This document shows positions 1 through 7,311 of a stretch of DNA of 64,000 nt, piece by piece (positions within the stretch are counted from its first letter, which is position 1; every line of letters starts with the position of its first letter). The notes under the pieces were generated by a model. The model searched no databases. It worked only from the letters and a program-made list of their open reading frames with translations, and was not told where the DNA came from. The stretch spans positions 3,912 to 67,911 of the forward strand of contig CABQHM010000012.1 in NCBI GenBank assembly GCA_902464015.1, written 5' to 3'. The stretch is from an uncultured Coriobacteriales bacterium. GTDB taxonomy: Bacteria; Actinomycetota; Coriobacteriia; Coriobacteriales; UMGS124. Made by a program: the position numbers and the translations under genes.

Positions 1-1
1 C

Positions 2-1267
2 CGTGCCAGCACCTATTACGCCCAGCGCGCAGCCATTGAGGCCCCCGAGTCCGCAAGTGTCGAGGAGCGAGCCCGTTCTCAGGCCCGCCGTGTTTTCTAT
101 GCGTACGCCTATGAGCAGGTTTCTTCCTCCACCTTTGTGCGCAATGCCGACGGCAGTGTCGTGTGCGACCTGCATGCCCTGCCCCGCAACACGGCAGAGA
201 TGCGCACCACGAGCCTGTACACCCAGGCCATATGGCCGCTGAGCCGTGAGGGCTCGACGACCCGCATACATGCGTTTGCGGGATGCCCTGGAGCTGTGGG
301 ATCTTCGGCCGGCACGGGCAGCCTAGCTCAGCTCGAGGCGGGCTCTTTCGTCGTTTGCCCTGCCTGTTCCTTCAGTGCCTCGACGCTTGGCCGGGTTCCT
401 GCCGCTTCGACTTCCATCGACAACGGGTTCGAGTATTACTGGAAGATCGTTGTCGAAGAGTCGCACGCCTACCAGGCTGCGAAGGAAGCGGCCAACGAGA
501 AGTTCGAGCTCGCCCGCCAAGAAGGGGAGAGGTCCTCCGAGCTTTTCAGAGACGCGCTCAAACAGGTCGCGGCCACGCGCGTCACGCTCAATCCGCCCGG
601 TGCCAAAGGGTGCGTCTGCGTCTGCGTCGACCCTGTCTCCCATGCGAGTCCCGCATCGCTGCTTGCCCTTTTCGACGAAGGCGTCGTGATTCCCTCTCGC
701 GCCGCCTTGTCGGCGGCGGTCCTTGCCCCCGACAAGGCGCAGAGCGGCAACAACATCCTGGCGAATTTCTTTGACGCGCTCGTGGTTGAGGGCGGCGCTG
801 GTTCGGGGGTCCCAGGGGTGCTCGACTCGGTGCTCACGGTATGGGGCAATGTGCTTGTGGCATACGGCAACGGCTACGACGCCTTGTCCGGTGCGATGAA
901 GACGTCGTTCCAGACGCTCTCGTCATGGGGAATGGGCGGCATCTCGTCGTGGCTCAAGGACGCCCTCACCGATGCCGTCGACCTCTTGGCGATAAAGCCT
1001 GCTGACATGTCGGCCAAGAAGCCGGTGCTTACCAACAGCTCCAATATCCTGTGCGAGGCGGGCGGCGCCTGGTACAACGCCATTCATTCGATTCTGTCGT
1101 CCATGAGCGGCCAGGCGGGCCCAGCGGGGCTGCTTTCGGAACTTACCGGCGGCGCCATCTCATATGACGGCCAGGGCAGCATCACGCTCGGGCAGCTTGA
1201 GATTCCAGGAACGGGCAACGTGCGCGACCTCACCATCGACTTGTCGTGGTTGGCGGGTGCCGCATGA
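2..1267 (+). CDS. Tad-locus-associated protein, 5' end outside window
   Basis: The frame is open from base 2, so the gene starts to the left of the window; about 421 residues are visible. The product is not assigned to a family I can name with certainty. It has no catalytic motif I recognise. The visible part holds an Ala/Glu-rich helical stretch, a segment near residues 150-190 that looks coiled (many E, K, A), and a weakly hydrophobic Gly/Ser/Leu-rich second half. The stop overlaps the start of a TadE-like gene (ATGA), so the two are translationally coupled. That context suggests a component or accessory of a Tad/Flp pilus system, possibly a TadG-like protein whose N-terminal membrane anchor lies outside the window. 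Function is inferred from context only. Confidence 0.7.
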   Translation, partial: RASTYYAQRAAIEAPESASVEERARSQARRVFYAYAYEQVSSSTFVRNADGSVVCDLHALPRNTAEMRTTSLYTQAIWPLSREGSTTRIHAFAGCPGAVGSSAGTGSLAQLEAGSFVVCPACSFSASTLGRVPAASTSIDNGFEYYWKIVVEESHAYQAAKEAANEKFELARQEGERSSELFRDALKQVAATRVTLNPPGAKGCVCVCVDPVSHASPASLLALFDEGVVIPSRAALSAAVLAPDKAQSGNNILANFFDALVVEGGAGSGVPGVLDSVLTVWGNVLVAYGNGYDALSGAMKTSFQTLSSWGMGGISSWLKDALTDAVDLLAIKPADMSAKKPVLTNSSNILCEAGGAWYNAIHSILSSMSGQAGPAGLLSELTGGAISYDGQGSITLGQLEIPGTGNVRDLTIDLSWLAGAA

Positions 1268-1737
1268 GAGCCGCGAGGGTCTTCTCGGACGAGAACGGGC
1301 AGATGGTGGTGGAGATGGCTGTCGTTGCGCCCGTTATGATCGTCGTGGCCATCATTGCGGTGAATCTCATGTGGTTCATGGAGGCATGTGCACGGTTTGA
1401 CCGCCTGGCCCCCGACATTGTGGTGGCGCTTGCGGTGTCGCCGGCGGGAGGGGAGGGTGGCACCCAGGAGCATGCCGTGACGCAGGCGCTGCAAGAGGCG
1501 ATGTCCGACCTGCGTGGCGTGAGCGTCACGGTTGTCGCCCATAGCCTGTGGGACGATGTGTCCAGCGGGGCGGGGTTCACCATGGCACCCCATCTCACGC
1601 GCTACGAGTGCACGTTGCGGTACGAGCCTTGGCCTTCGGCCCTTACGGTCGCCGGAGTCGAGGCTGGCATTCCTGCTCAGCTCACGCACGCGAAGTCACT
1701 GACTGTCGACCGCTACCGCTCGGGCGTCTTGTTTTGA
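1264..1737 (+). CDS. TadE-like pilus assembly protein
   Basis: 157-residue protein starting at ATG 1264, which overlaps the upstream stop. Near residues 11-20 it has the TadE-type lead-in GQMVVEMAVVAP, followed directly by one strongly hydrophobic membrane segment (about residues 17-36). The rest is a short extracytoplasmic domain without recognised motifs. TadE/TadG proteins are prepilin-like minor components of Tad (Flp) pili, processed at such an N-terminal E-containing motif; that role is taken from the family. A GTG 18 bases upstream (1246) is also in frame, but the ATG overlap is the more natural coupled start. The protein is shorter than many TadG proteins, so TadE is the better label. 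Confidence 0.75.
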   Translation: MRAARVFSDENGQMVVEMAVVAPVMIVVAIIAVNLMWFMEACARFDRLAPDIVVALAVSPAGGEGGTQEHAVTQALQEAMSDLRGVSVTVVAHSLWDDVSSGAGFTMAPHLTRYECTLRYEPWPSALTVAGVEAGIPAQLTHAKSLTVDRYRSGVLF

Positions 1738-1778
1738 CGCAGCGCGTGGAGCCGTCGCAACGATTTGCGAGGATGACG

Positions 1779-2144
1779 ATGTTCCCATTTGCCCAGACGT
1801 CCGCAACCGATCTTGTTGTAGTCGACCTTCCCGACGGTCGCGCTGTGCCGTGCCTGTATGCTCGCTCGTTTTGGGCGCGACTCAAAGGCCTGCTCGGCAG
1901 CGGTCGCGACTGCCTTGGGGGCGGCGTGATCTGTCTTGACCCATGTACCTCGATACACACCTTCGGCATGGCCTACCCCATAGACGTTGCCTTCCTGGAC
2001 GAATGCGGCATCGTTGTTGCGTCGCGCCGAAGGTTGGCGCCGTGTCGCGTGCTTTGTAGCCCCCAGGCGGTGTGCGTGCTGGAGCGCCCCAGTGACGGTT
2101 CCCCATGGCTTGCCGTGGGCGAGACGGTGCGACTGCGCATCTGA
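1779..2144 (+). CDS. DUF192 family protein (COG1430-like)
   Basis: Small soluble protein of about 121 residues. The core reads ARSFWARLKGLLG, then a GGGVICLDPCTSIHTFGM segment and PIDVAFLDECGIVV, which is the layout of the DUF192 family (one small beta-rich domain). The family's biochemical role is not established. I chose ATG 1779 because GCGAGG at 1767-1772 is about six bases upstream. ATG 1773 (no spacing), GTG 1746 or TTG 1734 overlapping the tadE stop are also in frame, and the last would give translational coupling. It directly follows the TadE-like gene in the same orientation, so it is probably cotranscribed with the pilus locus. Confidence 0.75.
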   Translation: MFPFAQTSATDLVVVDLPDGRAVPCLYARSFWARLKGLLGSGRDCLGGGVICLDPCTSIHTFGMAYPIDVAFLDECGIVVASRRRLAPCRVLCSPQAVCVLERPSDGSPWLAVGETVRLRI

Positions 2145-2162
2145 GCCTTTCGGTCATGTACA

Positions 2163-2190
2163 CAAGTTGAACACAACTTGAAATCTTTTC
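2163..2190 (+). terminator. weak hairpin after the Tad/DUF192 genes
   Basis: CAAGTTG (2163-2169) and CAACTTG (2174-2180) form a 7-bp stem with a 4-base loop, followed by AAATCTTTTC. It lies 18 bases after the DUF192 stop and before the tRNA-Phe promoter. The stem is AT-rich and the T run is interrupted, so termination would be inefficient. Confidence 0.35.
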
Positions 2191-2200
2191 AAAATTGTTC

Positions 2201-2230
2201 TTGACGCCACCCTATAAACGGACGTATAGT
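2201..2230 (+). promoter_or_regulatory. sigma70-type promoter of tRNA-Phe
   Basis: TTGACG (2201-2206) and TATAGT (2225-2230) are separated by 18 bases and lie about 15 bases upstream of the mature tRNA-Phe 5' end. Both hexamers match the housekeeping consensus well. Confidence 0.75.
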
Positions 2231-2245
2231 TATCCCTGCACTTGC

Positions 2246-2321
2246 GGCCAGTTAGCTCAGTTGGTAGAGCAGGGGACTGAAAATCCTCGTGTCTGGGGTT
2301 CGAATCCCTAACTGGCCACCA
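2246..2321 (+). tRNA. tRNA-Phe (anticodon GAA)
   Basis: Complete cloverleaf. The acceptor stem GGCCAGT pairs with ACTGGCC. The D arm contains AGCTCAGTTGGTAGAGC, the anticodon loop is CTGAAAA (GAA), the T loop is GGTTCGAATCC, and CCA is encoded at 2319-2321. GAA reads Phe codons. It has its own promoter and terminator. Confidence 0.97.
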
Positions 2322-2332
2322 TGCAAACAACG

Positions 2333-2365
2333 AGGTCGGACGGGTAAAACCGTTCGGCCTTTTTT
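2333..2365 (+). terminator. rho-independent terminator of tRNA-Phe
   Basis: AGGTCGGACGG (2333-2343) pairs with CCGTTCGGCCT (2350-2360) with two G-U pairs around a GTAAAA loop, followed by a T6 run. It lies 11 bases after the tRNA 3' end. Confidence 0.85.
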
Positions 2366-2494
2366 GCGTTTAAGGCCGTGTTGAGTTGACCGTCGTGTCG
2401 AAAGTGGCCCTGGGGCAAATCGGAGATTCCCAGTGGGCCTTTGCTGCATGCTTTGGGCAGGGATGTTGCGCCTGCGCATCCATGGCCACGCGCC

Positions 2495-2540
2495 AAAACA
2501 AAAGCAGGCCGGCTGCCTCTTCTTTGGGCGACCGGCCTGC
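2495..2540 (-). terminator. terminator of tRNA-Leu (minus strand)
   Basis: Read on the minus strand, GCAGGCCGG (2540-2532) pairs with CCGGCCTGC (2512-2504) across a 19-base loop. This is followed by TTTTGTTTT. It lies 14 bases beyond the tRNA-Leu 3' end. Confidence 0.8.
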
Positions 2541-2554
2541 AATTAATCTTGGAA

Positions 2555-2638
2555 TGGTGCCCGAGGTGAGACTCGAACTCACACGTCTTGCGACAAAGGT
2601 TTTTGAGACCTCCGCGTCTGCCATTCCGCCACTCGGGC
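2555..2638 (-). tRNA. tRNA-Leu (anticodon CAA)
   Basis: Class II tRNA on the minus strand. The acceptor stem is GCCCGAG/CTCGGGC. The anticodon stem GAGGT/ACCTT encloses the loop CTCAAAA (CAA). There is a long variable arm (TGTCGCAAGACG), the T arm has TTCGAGTC, and CCA is encoded. CAA reads UUG Leu codons. It is convergent with tRNA-Phe, each gene having its own terminator. No convincing minus-strand promoter was found between 2640 and 2740. Confidence 0.96.
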
Positions 2639-2769
2639 TTGGTGGCAAAGGATACCACAACGTTGGCATCGTTGATGAAGCCAAGATGAAGAAACTTAGG
2701 CTCTCAACACGAACGAAACGCATGTACCGTAGTCTCTTGTCGTCAGTCTCACGTCATGAAAGGCATCCC

Positions 2770-4131
2770 ATGGAAAAGAAGCCCTTTGCGACCCTTGCAC
2801 AGGTCAAGGAAATCGCCGCAGACATTCCCACGCCGTTCCACCTCTACGACGAGGCCGGCATTCGCGAGCGCGCCCGTGCCGTCAACGCCGCCTTTTCCTG
2901 GAACCCTGGGTTCAAGGAGCACTTTGCCGTAAAGGCGACTCCCAACCCCACGCTGCTGCGCATTCTGCACGAGGAGGGCTGCGGTGTGGACTGCTCCAGC
3001 TACACCGAGCTCCTGCTCTCCCAGGCTTGCGGCTTCGAGGGCCACGAGATCATGTTCTCCTCCAACGAGACCCCCGCGCTCGACATGTACGAGGCGGCCA
3101 AGCTCGGCGCCCTCATCAACCTCGACGACATCACCATGGTGGACTTCCTCGAGCAGGTGGCCGAGGTTCCCGAGACCGTCTTCTGCCGCTATAACCCCGG
3201 CGGTGTCTATGAGCTGGGCAACGACATCATGGACAACCCGGGTGACTCCAAGTACGGCATGGGCGAGGCCGACATGATCGAGGCCTTCCGTCGCCTGAAG
3301 GCCATGGGTGCCAAGAACTTCGGCATTCACGCGTTCCTCGCCTCCAACACCGTGACCAACGCCTATTACCCCGCGCTCGCCGCCGAGCTCTTCGAGCTTG
3401 CCGTGCGTGTGGCGAAGGCTGCCGACGTGCACATCGGCTACGTCAACCTGTCGGGCGGCGTGGGTGTGGACTACCGTCCCGAGCAGCCTTGCAACGACAT
3501 CGCCGTCATCGGCGAGGGCGTCCATGAGGCCTACGACCGCATCCTGGTGCCTGCCGGCATGGGCGACGTCGCCATCCTCACCGAGATGGGTCGTTTCATG
3601 CTCGCGCCCTTCGGCGCCCTCATCACCCAGGCCATCCATGAGAAGCATATCTACAAGGAATATATCGGCGTGGATGCCTGTGCCGCCAACCTCATGCGCC
3701 CTGCCGTCTACGGCGCCTATCACCACGTGAGCGTGCTCGGCAAGGAGGACGCGCCCTGCGACCATGTCTACGACGTTGTGGGCGGCCTGTGCGAGAACTG
3801 CGACAAGTTCGCCGTTGACCGCGCGCTTCCCAAGATCGACATGGGCGACTACCTCTTCATCCACACCGCAGGCGCCCACGGCCATGCCATGGGCTACAAC
3901 TACAACGGCAAGCTTCGCTCGGCAGAGGTCCTTCTGTGCGAGGACGGCTCCCACAAGCTCATCCGCCGCGCTGAGACCCCGGCCGACTACTTTGCGACGC
4001 TGGGTTTTGAGGGCGCCGAGATCTCCCCGGTTACGAGCAAGCCGATCTTTGAGACCCTGGAGCAGCTCGATGCCCAAGCTGAGGCCGATTTTGCCGCAAG
4101 CCCCGCTGCCCAGTGGGTGCCCGGCAAGTAA
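2770..4131 (+). CDS. lysA: diaminopimelate decarboxylase
   Basis: 453-residue PLP enzyme of the alanine-racemase-fold decarboxylases. It converts meso-diaminopimelate to L-lysine, the last step of lysine synthesis. The PLP lysine is in HFAVKATPNP (K55). EGCGVDCSS and FSSNETP follow, then an LSGGVGVDY glycine motif, the GGLCENCDKF catalytic Cys region, and GAHGHAMGYNYNG near the C terminus with the conserved Tyr. The length is normal for LysA. The start at ATG 2770 is fixed by GAAAGG at 2757-2762, seven bases away; the frame is open further upstream through the tRNA-Leu gene but is not coding there. It stands alone. A second, divergent decarboxylase of the same superfamily lies at 17908-19092, so this is the housekeeping copy. 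Confidence 0.93.
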   Translation: MEKKPFATLAQVKEIAADIPTPFHLYDEAGIRERARAVNAAFSWNPGFKEHFAVKATPNPTLLRILHEEGCGVDCSSYTELLLSQACGFEGHEIMFSSNETPALDMYEAAKLGALINLDDITMVDFLEQVAEVPETVFCRYNPGGVYELGNDIMDNPGDSKYGMGEADMIEAFRRLKAMGAKNFGIHAFLASNTVTNAYYPALAAELFELAVRVAKAADVHIGYVNLSGGVGVDYRPEQPCNDIAVIGEGVHEAYDRILVPAGMGDVAILTEMGRFMLAPFGALITQAIHEKHIYKEYIGVDACAANLMRPAVYGAYHHVSVLGKEDAPCDHVYDVVGGLCENCDKFAVDRALPKIDMGDYLFIHTAGAHGHAMGYNYNGKLRSAEVLLCEDGSHKLIRRAETPADYFATLGFEGAEISPVTSKPIFETLEQLDAQAEADFAASPAAQWVPGK

Positions 4132-4381
4132 GGGTTGCTCCGTTACTCCGCCGGCGCCAACGTGTGGCCCCCTTACGGGAGGTCGTCCGGGTGGCGTGCG
4201 ACTTCCCGGTCGCTCCACCGGTGCCTCACGCGGTGTCCATGTGGGTAGTTTGTCGAGATACGATGCGTTTGAGCGAGCACCCTTGCACTGATGCAAGAAG
4301 GCGCGTAATATGCAACAGGCTTTGTCGTCCCTGACAAAGTTGCAAGCGGGCAATGAGCCCCACCTTGCGGCGCCGTAAAGG
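4132..4381. other. gene-free stretch between lysA and the infC leader
   Basis: No coding signal or RNA gene recognised. The clearest structure is TGCAAC-AGG-CTTTGTC (about 4312-4326) pairing with GACAAAG-TTGCA (4333-4344). It is a strong two-part hairpin without a T run, so it could be a weak lysA terminator or a protein-binding site. No canonical lysA terminator was found. Confidence 0.4.
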
Positions 4382-4408
4382 TTGCTGTCTGGTTGAACAT
4401 GATAATCT
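4382..4408 (+). promoter_or_regulatory. possible infC operon promoter (extended -10)
   Basis: TTGCTG (4382-4387) and an extended -10, TGATAATCT (4400-4408), are separated by 15 bases, shorter than ideal. The extended TG may compensate. It would give a leader of about 100 bases containing the attenuator-like hairpin at 4438-4473. Confidence 0.4.
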
Positions 4409-4437
4409 CAGCCATTTCGGTTGTTGCTATCGTATTC

Positions 4438-4473
4438 TCCCGGGCGTCTTCCAGAAGGCACCCGGGATTTTTT
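4438..4473 (+). terminator. attenuator-like terminator in the infC leader
   Basis: TCCCGGG (4438-4444) pairs with CCCGGGA (4461-4467) over an internal CGTCTTCCAGAAGGCA segment, followed by T6 (4468-4473). It sits 44 bases upstream of infC and downstream of the probable promoter, so it is placed to attenuate the infC-rpmI-rplT operon. In Bacillus the same operon is controlled by an L20-binding leader with a terminator. Whether this leader works that way is inference. Confidence 0.7.
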
Positions 4474-4480
4474 GTTCAGT

Positions 4481-4508
4481 CCTCCCGCACTGCGGGATTC
4501 GAAGGAGG
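4481..4508 (+). promoter_or_regulatory. structure able to mask the infC ribosome site
   Basis: CCTCC at 4481-4485 is complementary to GGAGG at 4504-4508, which is the infC Shine-Dalgarno. The overlapping segment CCCGC (4484-4488) can pair with GCGGG (4492-4496). The two pairings compete for shared bases, so the leader could switch between an exposed and a hidden ribosome site. Seen as complementarity only. Confidence 0.4.
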
Positions 4509-4516
4509 TGTTTCGC

Positions 4517-5074
4517 ATAGCTAAGTCCGATGAGCCTCGCATCAACGAAGAGATCCGTTGTGCGACGTGCCGTTTGATCGGCGTTGACGGAAGTCAGCTC
4601 GGTATCTTTGCTATTCGCGATGCCCAGCGCGTGGCAGATGACCAGGGCCTCGACCTTGTCGAGATTTCCCCCAACTCTGAACCGCCTGTGTGCCGTGTCA
4701 TGAACTACGGCAAGTACAAGTACGAGCAGGAGATTAAGGCCAAGGCCGCCCGTAAGAACCAGGCCAAGGTTGACGTCAAAGAGATGAAGTTCCGCCCGAA
4801 GATCGACACGGGCGACTACGAGACCAAGAAGCGCCACGTCGAGCGCTTCCTTGCAGGCGGTGCCAAGGTCAAGATCACGATCATGTTCCGCGGTCGTGAG
4901 ATGGCTCACCCCGAGATTGGCCTCAACATGCTCGAGAAGCTTGCTGAGGACCTGAAGGACGTGTGCACGGTGGAGGTTCCCCCGAAGCTTGAGGGCCGCA
5001 ACATGCACATGATGGTGGCACCCCTTCGCCCCAGCACCAAGCCTGCTGCAAAGCCCGCCGAGCAGGAGCAGTAA
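4517..5074 (+). CDS. infC: translation initiation factor IF-3, probable AUA start
   Basis: IF-3 binds the 30S subunit, prevents premature 50S joining and proofreads start codon and initiator tRNA. The protein begins AKSDEPRINEEIRC, the usual IF-3 opening, and contains YGKYKYEQEIKAKAARKN with the linker lysines and the C-terminal KITIMFRGREMAHPE domain. About 185 residues fits the family. The start is unusual. AAGGAGG at 4502-4508 is followed eight bases later by ATA (4517), and no ATG/GTG/TTG lies at proper spacing; the GTG at 4508 overlaps the Shine-Dalgarno. A non-AUG start (AUU) in E. coli infC makes the gene self-regulating, because IF-3 discriminates against such starts. First gene of infC-rpmI-rplT. 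Confidence 0.93.
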   Translation: MAKSDEPRINEEIRCATCRLIGVDGSQLGIFAIRDAQRVADDQGLDLVEISPNSEPPVCRVMNYGKYKYEQEIKAKAARKNQAKVDVKEMKFRPKIDTGDYETKKRHVERFLAGGAKVKITIMFRGREMAHPEIGLNMLEKLAEDLKDVCTVEVPPKLEGRNMHMMVAPLRPSTKPAAKPAEQEQ

Positions 5075-5135
5075 TTCCCATTGGTACCAACCTGGACGCG
5101 CCGTGTCCGGGTACGAGAATATAAGGAGAACTTCA

Positions 5136-5333
5136 ATGCCTAAGATGAAGACCGACAAGACGGTCGCCAAGCGCTTCCGTAAGACTGGCACCGGCAAGCT
5201 CATGCACGTGCAGCGCAACAAGCGCCACATCCTGACCAAGAAGACCGCCAAGCGTAAGCGTCAGCTGCGCGGCCAGGTCGCTCTGGACAAGACCGAGAAG
5301 TGCAAGTACGTCAAGTCGGTTCTCGATCACTAA
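5136..5333 (+). CDS. rpmI: 50S ribosomal protein L35
   Basis: 65-residue, very basic protein of the large ribosomal subunit. PKMKTDKTVAKRFRKTGTGK at the N terminus and the NKRHILTKKTAKRKRQLRG stretch are diagnostic of L35. ATG 5136 has AAGGAG (5123-5128) seven bases upstream; the longer in-frame extension lacks a ribosome site. It lies 61 bases after infC and 47 before rplT, the standard bacterial order, so it is cotranscribed and subject to any control in the infC leader. Confidence 0.97.
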   Translation: MPKMKTDKTVAKRFRKTGTGKLMHVQRNKRHILTKKTAKRKRQLRGQVALDKTEKCKYVKSVLDH

Positions 5334-5380
5334 GGCCGATTCTTTCCTTATCGTTCCCTCGTCACAAGGAGTGACTAACT

Positions 5381-5767
5381 ATGGCTCGCATTAAGCGTTC
5401 TCTCAATGCTAAGAAGAAGCGTCGTCGCACTCTTAAAATGGCCAAGGGCTACTTCGGTGCCCGTTCGCGCTGCTACCGTAAGGCTAAGGAGCAGGTACGT
5501 CACTCCCTGATGTACCAGTACCGCGATCGTCGCACGAAGAAGCGCGAGATCCGCAAGCTCTGGATCGCCCGTATCAACGCTGGCTGCCGCATCAATGGCA
5601 TCAGCTACTCCCAGTTCATGCACGGCCTGAAGCTGGCCGGCATCGAGCTCGACCGCAAGGTCCTTTCCCAGATGGCCATCGAGGACGCTGCCTCCTTCGC
5701 CGATCTGTGCACCATTGCCAAGAACGCCGTTGCTGAGGCTCGCGCCGCTCTGGCCCAGAACGCCTAA
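5381..5767 (+). CDS. rplT: 50S ribosomal protein L20
   Basis: 128 residues; L20 is an early-assembly 23S rRNA-binding protein. The opening ARIKRSLNAKKKRRRTLKMAKG and the YGARSRCYRKAKEQV-like segment (here YFGARSRCYRKAKEQV) with YQYRDRRTKKREIRKLWIAR match the family. In several bacteria L20 binds the mRNA leader of this operon and represses it. The attenuator-like hairpin upstream of infC would be the natural target here, which is inference. The ribosome site AAGGAG is at about 5367-5372. Last gene before a strong terminator. Confidence 0.97.
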   Translation: MARIKRSLNAKKKRRRTLKMAKGYFGARSRCYRKAKEQVRHSLMYQYRDRRTKKREIRKLWIARINAGCRINGISYSQFMHGLKLAGIELDRKVLSQMAIEDAASFADLCTIAKNAVAEARAALAQNA

Positions 5768-5800
5768 GTTTTCTTGCGTTCAAGGTTTTCTTGAATCATG

Positions 5801-5836
5801 AAGGGGCCGTCTTCCGAAAGGAGGGCGGCCCCTTTT
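5801..5836 (+). terminator. terminator of infC-rpmI-rplT
   Basis: AAGGGGCCG (5801-5809) pairs with CGGCCCCTT (5826-5834) with an inner CTTCCGAAAGGAG pairing and a TTTT tail. It lies 33 bases after the rplT stop. Confidence 0.88.
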
Positions 5837-6073
5837 GCATGCAGAGGAGTGCCTGCATGAGCGTCCGGCCCCTGCATGTGTGGCCATTCCCTGTGTGGAC
5901 ACGAATGCCAGACGCAAGGCCTACGGCGTTTTGTTGGGACGCTAACCTCTGCAAACAGTTTTAGTAGGCACAAACGGCCTTTGCGACGTTGCCCGTCGTT
6001 GAACGGGCCGTACCCTCAGACGATGAGTGTGGTGCTGGTACGTACATGCAGACGACTGCGCTACCGGTGCATA
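5837..6073. other. intergenic stretch without recognised features
   Basis: Between the rplT terminator and the wecA terminator. No convincing coding frame, RNA gene or repeat was seen on either strand. Confidence 0.5.
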
Positions 6074-6112
6074 CAAAAACGCCCCATGCTGCATCTCGTG
6101 CACATGGGGCGT
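6074..6112 (-). terminator. terminator of the surface-protein/wecA operon
   Basis: On the minus strand ACGCCCCATG (6112-6103) pairs with CATGGGGCGT (6088-6079), with extra pairing of GTGCA/TGCA inside, followed by TTTTTG. It lies 40 bases beyond the wecA stop. Confidence 0.88.
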
Positions 6113-6152
6113 CGTGTGTATGGTGGAGCGTGCGACTTGCCCGCTTGTCAAT

Positions 6153-7307
6153 CTACTTGCTTGCGCTTTCCTCTTCTACCTGTTCGGCGCTTACGATCTC
6201 ATCGGTATGCGTTTTGGGGTTGTAACGGTGCAGCAGCACGGGCTTAAAGAGGTGCAGCTTCCTAATGAAGACAGCCGAGACGCTTACAAGCAGGATGAAC
6301 ACGATAAAACGCAAGGGGAGCGCGACCTTGGTCATGATGATGGCGCCTGCTGCCAAAAGAATCGACCAGCCGTAGATCATGATTGCGGCTTGCTTCTGGT
6401 CGAAGCCCTGCTTGATAAGCCTGTGTTGGATGTGGCCGTTGTCGGCCTGCGAAATGGCCGTATGGCCGCGACGACGACGCACGATGGCAGCGAACGTGTC
6501 GATGATGGGCACGCCGGCGATGACGAGCGGCACAATGAGGGTCGTAGCCGCCGCGACGCGGTTGACGCCCAGCAGCGCGATGACGCCGAGCAAAAAGCCC
6601 AGCATGTTCGAGCCGCAGTCGCCCATGAAGATCGATGCCGGGTTGAAGTTGTAGCGCAAAAAGCCCAGGCAGCAGCCAGCGAGGATGCAGGCAAGCACGG
6701 CGGCGTCAATCTGATGGGCCTCATAGGACAGGTAGAACATTGCGGCGCAGGAGATGGCTGTGATGCCGGCTGCAAGGCCATCGAGTCCGTCGATAAGGTT
6801 GATGACGTTAGTGAAGGCCACAAGGTAGACGACCGTGATGGGGTAGGCGAGCCATCCGATGGGAATGAGCTCAGTCGTGAAAGGGTTGGCGACATTGCCG
6901 ATGACCAGGCCGGAGGCAGCGGCTACGCATGCAGCGAGAATCTGCCCCAACAGTTTCTGGCGAGGCTTGAGGTTGCGCACGTCGTCGATGGCACCCGTGA
7001 GGAAAACAATGACGACGGCAACGGTCAGCAGCTTGTAGTCGACGCCCTGCAGCTGCATATGCGGGACGAAGACGGTGGGCCACCCAAGCAGCTTGGTCCC
7101 CGCCACTTGCACCGCCACGGCAGCCACAAGTCCTAGGGCGATGCCGATGCCGCCCATGCGAGGAATCGGGACCTTGTTGATGCGCCTCTCGTCGGGCTTG
7201 TCGATAGCACCCAGGTGCTGGGCGATGCATTTGGCCAGAGGGGTTGCCAGGAGCGTCGCAAGCAGCGCAACAAGAAAGAGAAGGGGATAATGCTCGGTCG
7301 GGTTCAC
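6153..7307 (-). CDS. wecA: UDP-GlcNAc:undecaprenyl-phosphate GlcNAc-1-phosphate transferase (WecA/TagO/MraY family)
   Basis: 384-residue polytopic membrane enzyme with about ten or eleven hydrophobic segments. It transfers a HexNAc-1-phosphate from UDP-sugar to undecaprenyl phosphate, starting a wall glycopolymer or other lipid-linked glycan. Family motifs are present in order: GAIDDVRNLKP, NLIDGLDGLAAG, FMGDCGSN and the cytoplasmic HTAISQADNGHIQHRLIKQG histidine loop, which marks WecA/TagO rather than MraY. The start is GTG 7307, preceded by GGGAGG (about 7316-7320) seven bases away that overlaps the end of the upstream gene, so translation is coupled to the surface protein. The acceptor polymer cannot be read from the sequence. 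Confidence 0.9.
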   Translation of the reverse strand: MNPTEHYPLLFLVALLATLLATPLAKCIAQHLGAIDKPDERRINKVPIPRMGGIGIALGLVAAVAVQVAGTKLLGWPTVFVPHMQLQGVDYKLLTVAVVIVFLTGAIDDVRNLKPRQKLLGQILAACVAAASGLVIGNVANPFTTELIPIGWLAYPITVVYLVAFTNVINLIDGLDGLAAGITAISCAAMFYLSYEAHQIDAAVLACILAGCCLGFLRYNFNPASIFMGDCGSNMLGFLLGVIALLGVNRVAAATTLIVPLVIAGVPIIDTFAAIVRRRRGHTAISQADNGHIQHRLIKQGFDQKQAAIMIYGWSILLAAGAIIMTKVALPLRFIVFILLVSVSAVFIRKLHLFKPVLLHRYNPKTHTDEIVSAEQVEEESASK

Positions 7308-7311
7308 GCGC

